A DNA stretch of 64,000 bases from the NCBI GenBank assembly GCA_963662175.1, contig OY759218.1:3774001-3838000 (forward strand), read 5' to 3'. Under the pieces are notes generated by a model. The model made no database searches and was not told the DNA's origin. It worked only from the letters and a program-made list of their open reading frames with translations. This document shows positions 61,093 to 64,000 of the stretch, piece after piece. The position numbers and the translations under genes are program-made. Each line of letters starts with the position of its first letter. The stretch's first letter is position 1. The DNA is from Aradus depressus (Eukaryota; Arthropoda; Insecta; Hemiptera; Aradidae).

Positions 61093-63821
61093 TGTTTCAG
61101 TTTTATTAATATATGTATATACATATAAAATTTTGCATTATTGTACGACAAACAATGGAAAGAATAGGAGGACTCATCGACAAATAGTGGAACTTGCCCG
61201 ATAAAATAAAAGTTCAGCGCTTCAGATTTTCAATTTTTCTGCAAATTTATTTTTTAAAGAAAGGTATTAGGGCTTTGGTGTTAAACCCCCTTATCCTTCT
61301 GCTGAATTTAAACACCTGTTCCACTCAGACGCTCCCCCCCCCCCCCCCCCCCCCCTCCAGTGTCGCCTTTATGAGGTTTCGGAATCAAATATAAAAAGAT
61401 GGATTCATATTTTTGGATTCAGAGGGATTGAAATTCCGGTGAAATTACTCCGAACCCCCGCAGACAAGAAGAAAAAAAGGCAAAAAGGGAATATATATAG
61501 GTGAGTGGTTGTGGACTGTTTACGACAGAAACGGCCGCCAAAGAGGGACAGTAAATGGTGACCACGCGATCGACGTCGTCTTGTCTTGCCGCTTTTCTAT
61601 GAATTTCCCATGATTTATAATTCAATCTTCTGCATAGTTTTCTAAAGTAATAGTTCATAAAAATAGACGACATTTTGAAAAAATCACCAAGGTTGACTTT
61701 CGCATTGAATTACCAATTGGTTATTATTCATGTAAATAAATAATGAACGTAAACACTGAATCCACTTTGGAAAATAAGACTTTATTTACTGTAACATTAA
61801 TATTTTAACATAAATATCCCTAATAAACGATGATACATACATTATATATTTATTTATTTACAATCATGTCAAAATAAAGTAATAATAAAACATAACATAC
61901 AAGTAATGAAATAATTGCAATTGCTTATTTATGTACATATATAACATCAAACACACAAACAACGAACGTTATTAATGTCAACTTACATGTATTTACAATT
62001 GTATAATCTCCTTAAAATGCTAATATATAAAATAGCGAATGCTTTTTGAAATAACTTTGGCACAAAATAAAAATATATGATTGTAAAAAAAAGAAGAAAC
62101 ATAAATAATTTCATTCTAAACCATCTCCTAAGCAATACACTTAAATGTTGAATATATATAAACTTAGATATTATGTCTAAGAAACTAGTTCTACGAAGAA
62201 AAAATTATAAAATAAATACGGTATACAATATGTTTAAAATATATATACAGATAAAATCGACGACCTGCTGGTAAAACCTAATGAAAAAGACAACATTATG
62301 AAAAAGATATATAAACCAGGGGTGACCGGAATTCAAATGTCTAGGTCCATATAGCAAGAATGGACTTTTTCAACTTATTATTTTTTTCAATGTTTTTGGC
62401 GTTAAAATGCGTTAATAACAACTATATTCATGAATATAAGCTAAGACTTAATGGACAAAAGTAGTATATTTTCTTGTGAAATAACATTTTGGAAAACTTG
62501 GGGTGAATGTACGCACTTTGTACCAATAACTAAATAAATACACAACATGATACTCATGCAGAATATGTTTCTTCATTGTCAACTAATTCAAATGTCACAT
62601 TTAAAGGATAAGGAAAACAATTAAAATAATTTTTATAATATTTTGGCCTAAAAAAACGTTGTCGACTATGTTTGGTAACTTTGTAATAAATTTCAGATAA
62701 AAGTTCATACACATTACAGTGGTGAGACAGCTCACCCTGGTCTATACGGCTATTAATTCGCTGAGTTATAAATGAAATAGTCACCATATAGTATTAAAAC
62801 ATTTGATGACGTTCGAACAATGAAGGAAAAAATGTGAATTTTCTTGGCAGGAGAAAGAATAAAAATATTATATTGTCAACCCTAATCTTGAAAATTACAC
62901 GTCTGTTTTTGGAACTAAAATACTCATATTTTTTTAAGTGGGCCGACGACGTAACGAAGACTAGTAGAAAATATTCTCTAAAAAGAATAATTTATAATTA
63001 AACTTTATACGTATAAAATATATATACATATATTGGCTATACCAAGTATCAAAAAAGTCCAATTAAATGAAAAAAACCAAACAATCTTACATCTTTACAA
63101 AACGTTGAAATTACATGGAGATATGATAAATACATTAATAACATACATTTTTCAATTATTTTAAAACAACTAGCATTTGTGTAAGCTAGTACGTTAAAAT
63201 TCAGTTTTTTCATCTGAATTCGCCTAGTCTATTTAGCCAATTTACTATGTCTAAAATATAAGTGTAATTTCATTAATAATATATTATCATTATATTTGTG
63301 ACATCAATTTTTACTTTAATTTTCGCACGTAATTTTCATGAAAATACTTGAAAAAATTCCTTTTATATCTTTGAACATCTTCATGCAACCTAACAAAATT
63401 TAATGGAAATAAATATATCTGATGTCGAAAATGTGGCCATTTTGGTGGGGGCATGAATATAATATGCTTTTTGAATACATATGGATTTTTTATTCATTAA
63501 TACTTTCGACGCATTAGCAATTCTGGTGTTGAGTGTTTAAATTCCCCACTATAAATAGAATTTTAAAAAAAGTAGTGAAAATGTGAAAGATGTTTTCTTT
63601 ACATAAATATTTTATATTCTGTATTTTTCGCACTGAAGATCAGAATTATGTACTTTTCTTTGAACTTACAGAACTAATGCGAGTCCTAGATTCTAAAAAA
63701 AAAATTGATTAAATAAATCGAAATAGACAAGTTACTGGTAGATTTATTCACGCCCACAATCTGAATGATCCAAATATAACTAAAAAAATGGTATAAAAAA
63801 TATAATAAAGCTAATAATCAC
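61093..63821. other. AT-rich upstream DNA
   Basis: Contains a C22 run at 61334 and a small GC-richer patch at 61500-61600 (GGCCGCC, ATCGACGTCG) that could be a promoter or a non-coding first exon. A 77-codon minus-strand frame (62554-62787) has no recognisable domain. The rest is featureless. Confidence 0.45.
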
Positions 63822-63889
63822 CTCTGAATCTACATCAATTCGAACGATTTTAACTTCTTTGGCATTGTTTTCCAAATTTAAGCCCGTTC
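63822..63889 (-). CDS. exon-like segment of an unidentified gene
   Basis: A 68-bp minus-strand open segment is bounded by GCTTTAG and a GTGATT donor and reads TGLNLENNAKEVKIVRIDVD. Codon use and splice sites look exon-like. Its end phase (0) does not fit joining to p66 exon 1 or 2, so it is either another gene or a false signal. Confidence 0.3.
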
Positions 63890-64000
63890 CTAAAGCACAA
63901 TAAAAATCGTCGGTGAATCACAGACAATATACTTCCCTAACTCGAATTAATTGTCATCAACTAGGTTTTCACATTTCTTCTAAACTCTTGTTTTTCGGCC

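Overview
The window reads as animal nuclear DNA, most probably from an insect or another arthropod. It is AT-rich, intron-bearing and loaded with arthropod-style transposons (Jockey and I-type LINEs, BEL/Pao and Gypsy LTR elements, a Penelope-like element, non-autonomous Helitrons, a hAT fragment and a tRNA-derived SINE). Only two cellular genes can be recognised with certainty, and both lie on the minus strand: fragments of a Wnt ligand gene and an apparently complete p66/GATAD2 gene (Drosophila simjang), a subunit of the NuRD chromatin complex. The species cannot be named from the sequence.

Layout. (1) 1-25418: one uninterrupted satellite array of about 151 tandem monomers of 168 bp, with several monomer variants and signs of 6- and 7-monomer higher-order duplication. 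(2) 25419-39442: a transposon-built rearranged zone. It holds two near-perfect inverted duplications. IR1 has 789-bp arms 656 bp apart. IR2 has 1601-bp arms 5.3 kb apart. The right arm of IR1 and the left arm of IR2 are separated by only 3 bp. The arms contain Jockey, Gypsy integrase, LINE endonuclease and BEL/Pao sequence. The 5.3-kb interval inside IR2 holds two Wnt exons, but the exons expected between them are absent. (3) 39443-46181: repeat-rich intergenic DNA with two short Helitrons carrying G-rich minisatellites. (4) 46182-59523: the p66 gene, ten coding exons whose splice phases all fit and add up to 564 codons plus a stop. Its introns hold a Gypsy LTR fragment, an I-type LINE, a 5'-truncated Penelope-like insertion with a 12-bp target duplication, and a Helitron remnant. 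(5) 59524-64000: AT-rich upstream DNA with another SINE, a Helitron remnant and one exon-like segment.

Functionally, p66 bridges MBD proteins and the NuRD remodeller/deacetylase through its first conserved region and contacts histones or other partners through the GATA-type finger. Wnt proteins are secreted lipid-modified signals. There is no operon-like logic. The main biological interest is the satellite organisation, the inverted duplications around the Wnt exons, a palindromic mini-element with a hammerhead-like loop, and an LTR built from repeated CCACGCGG boxes.
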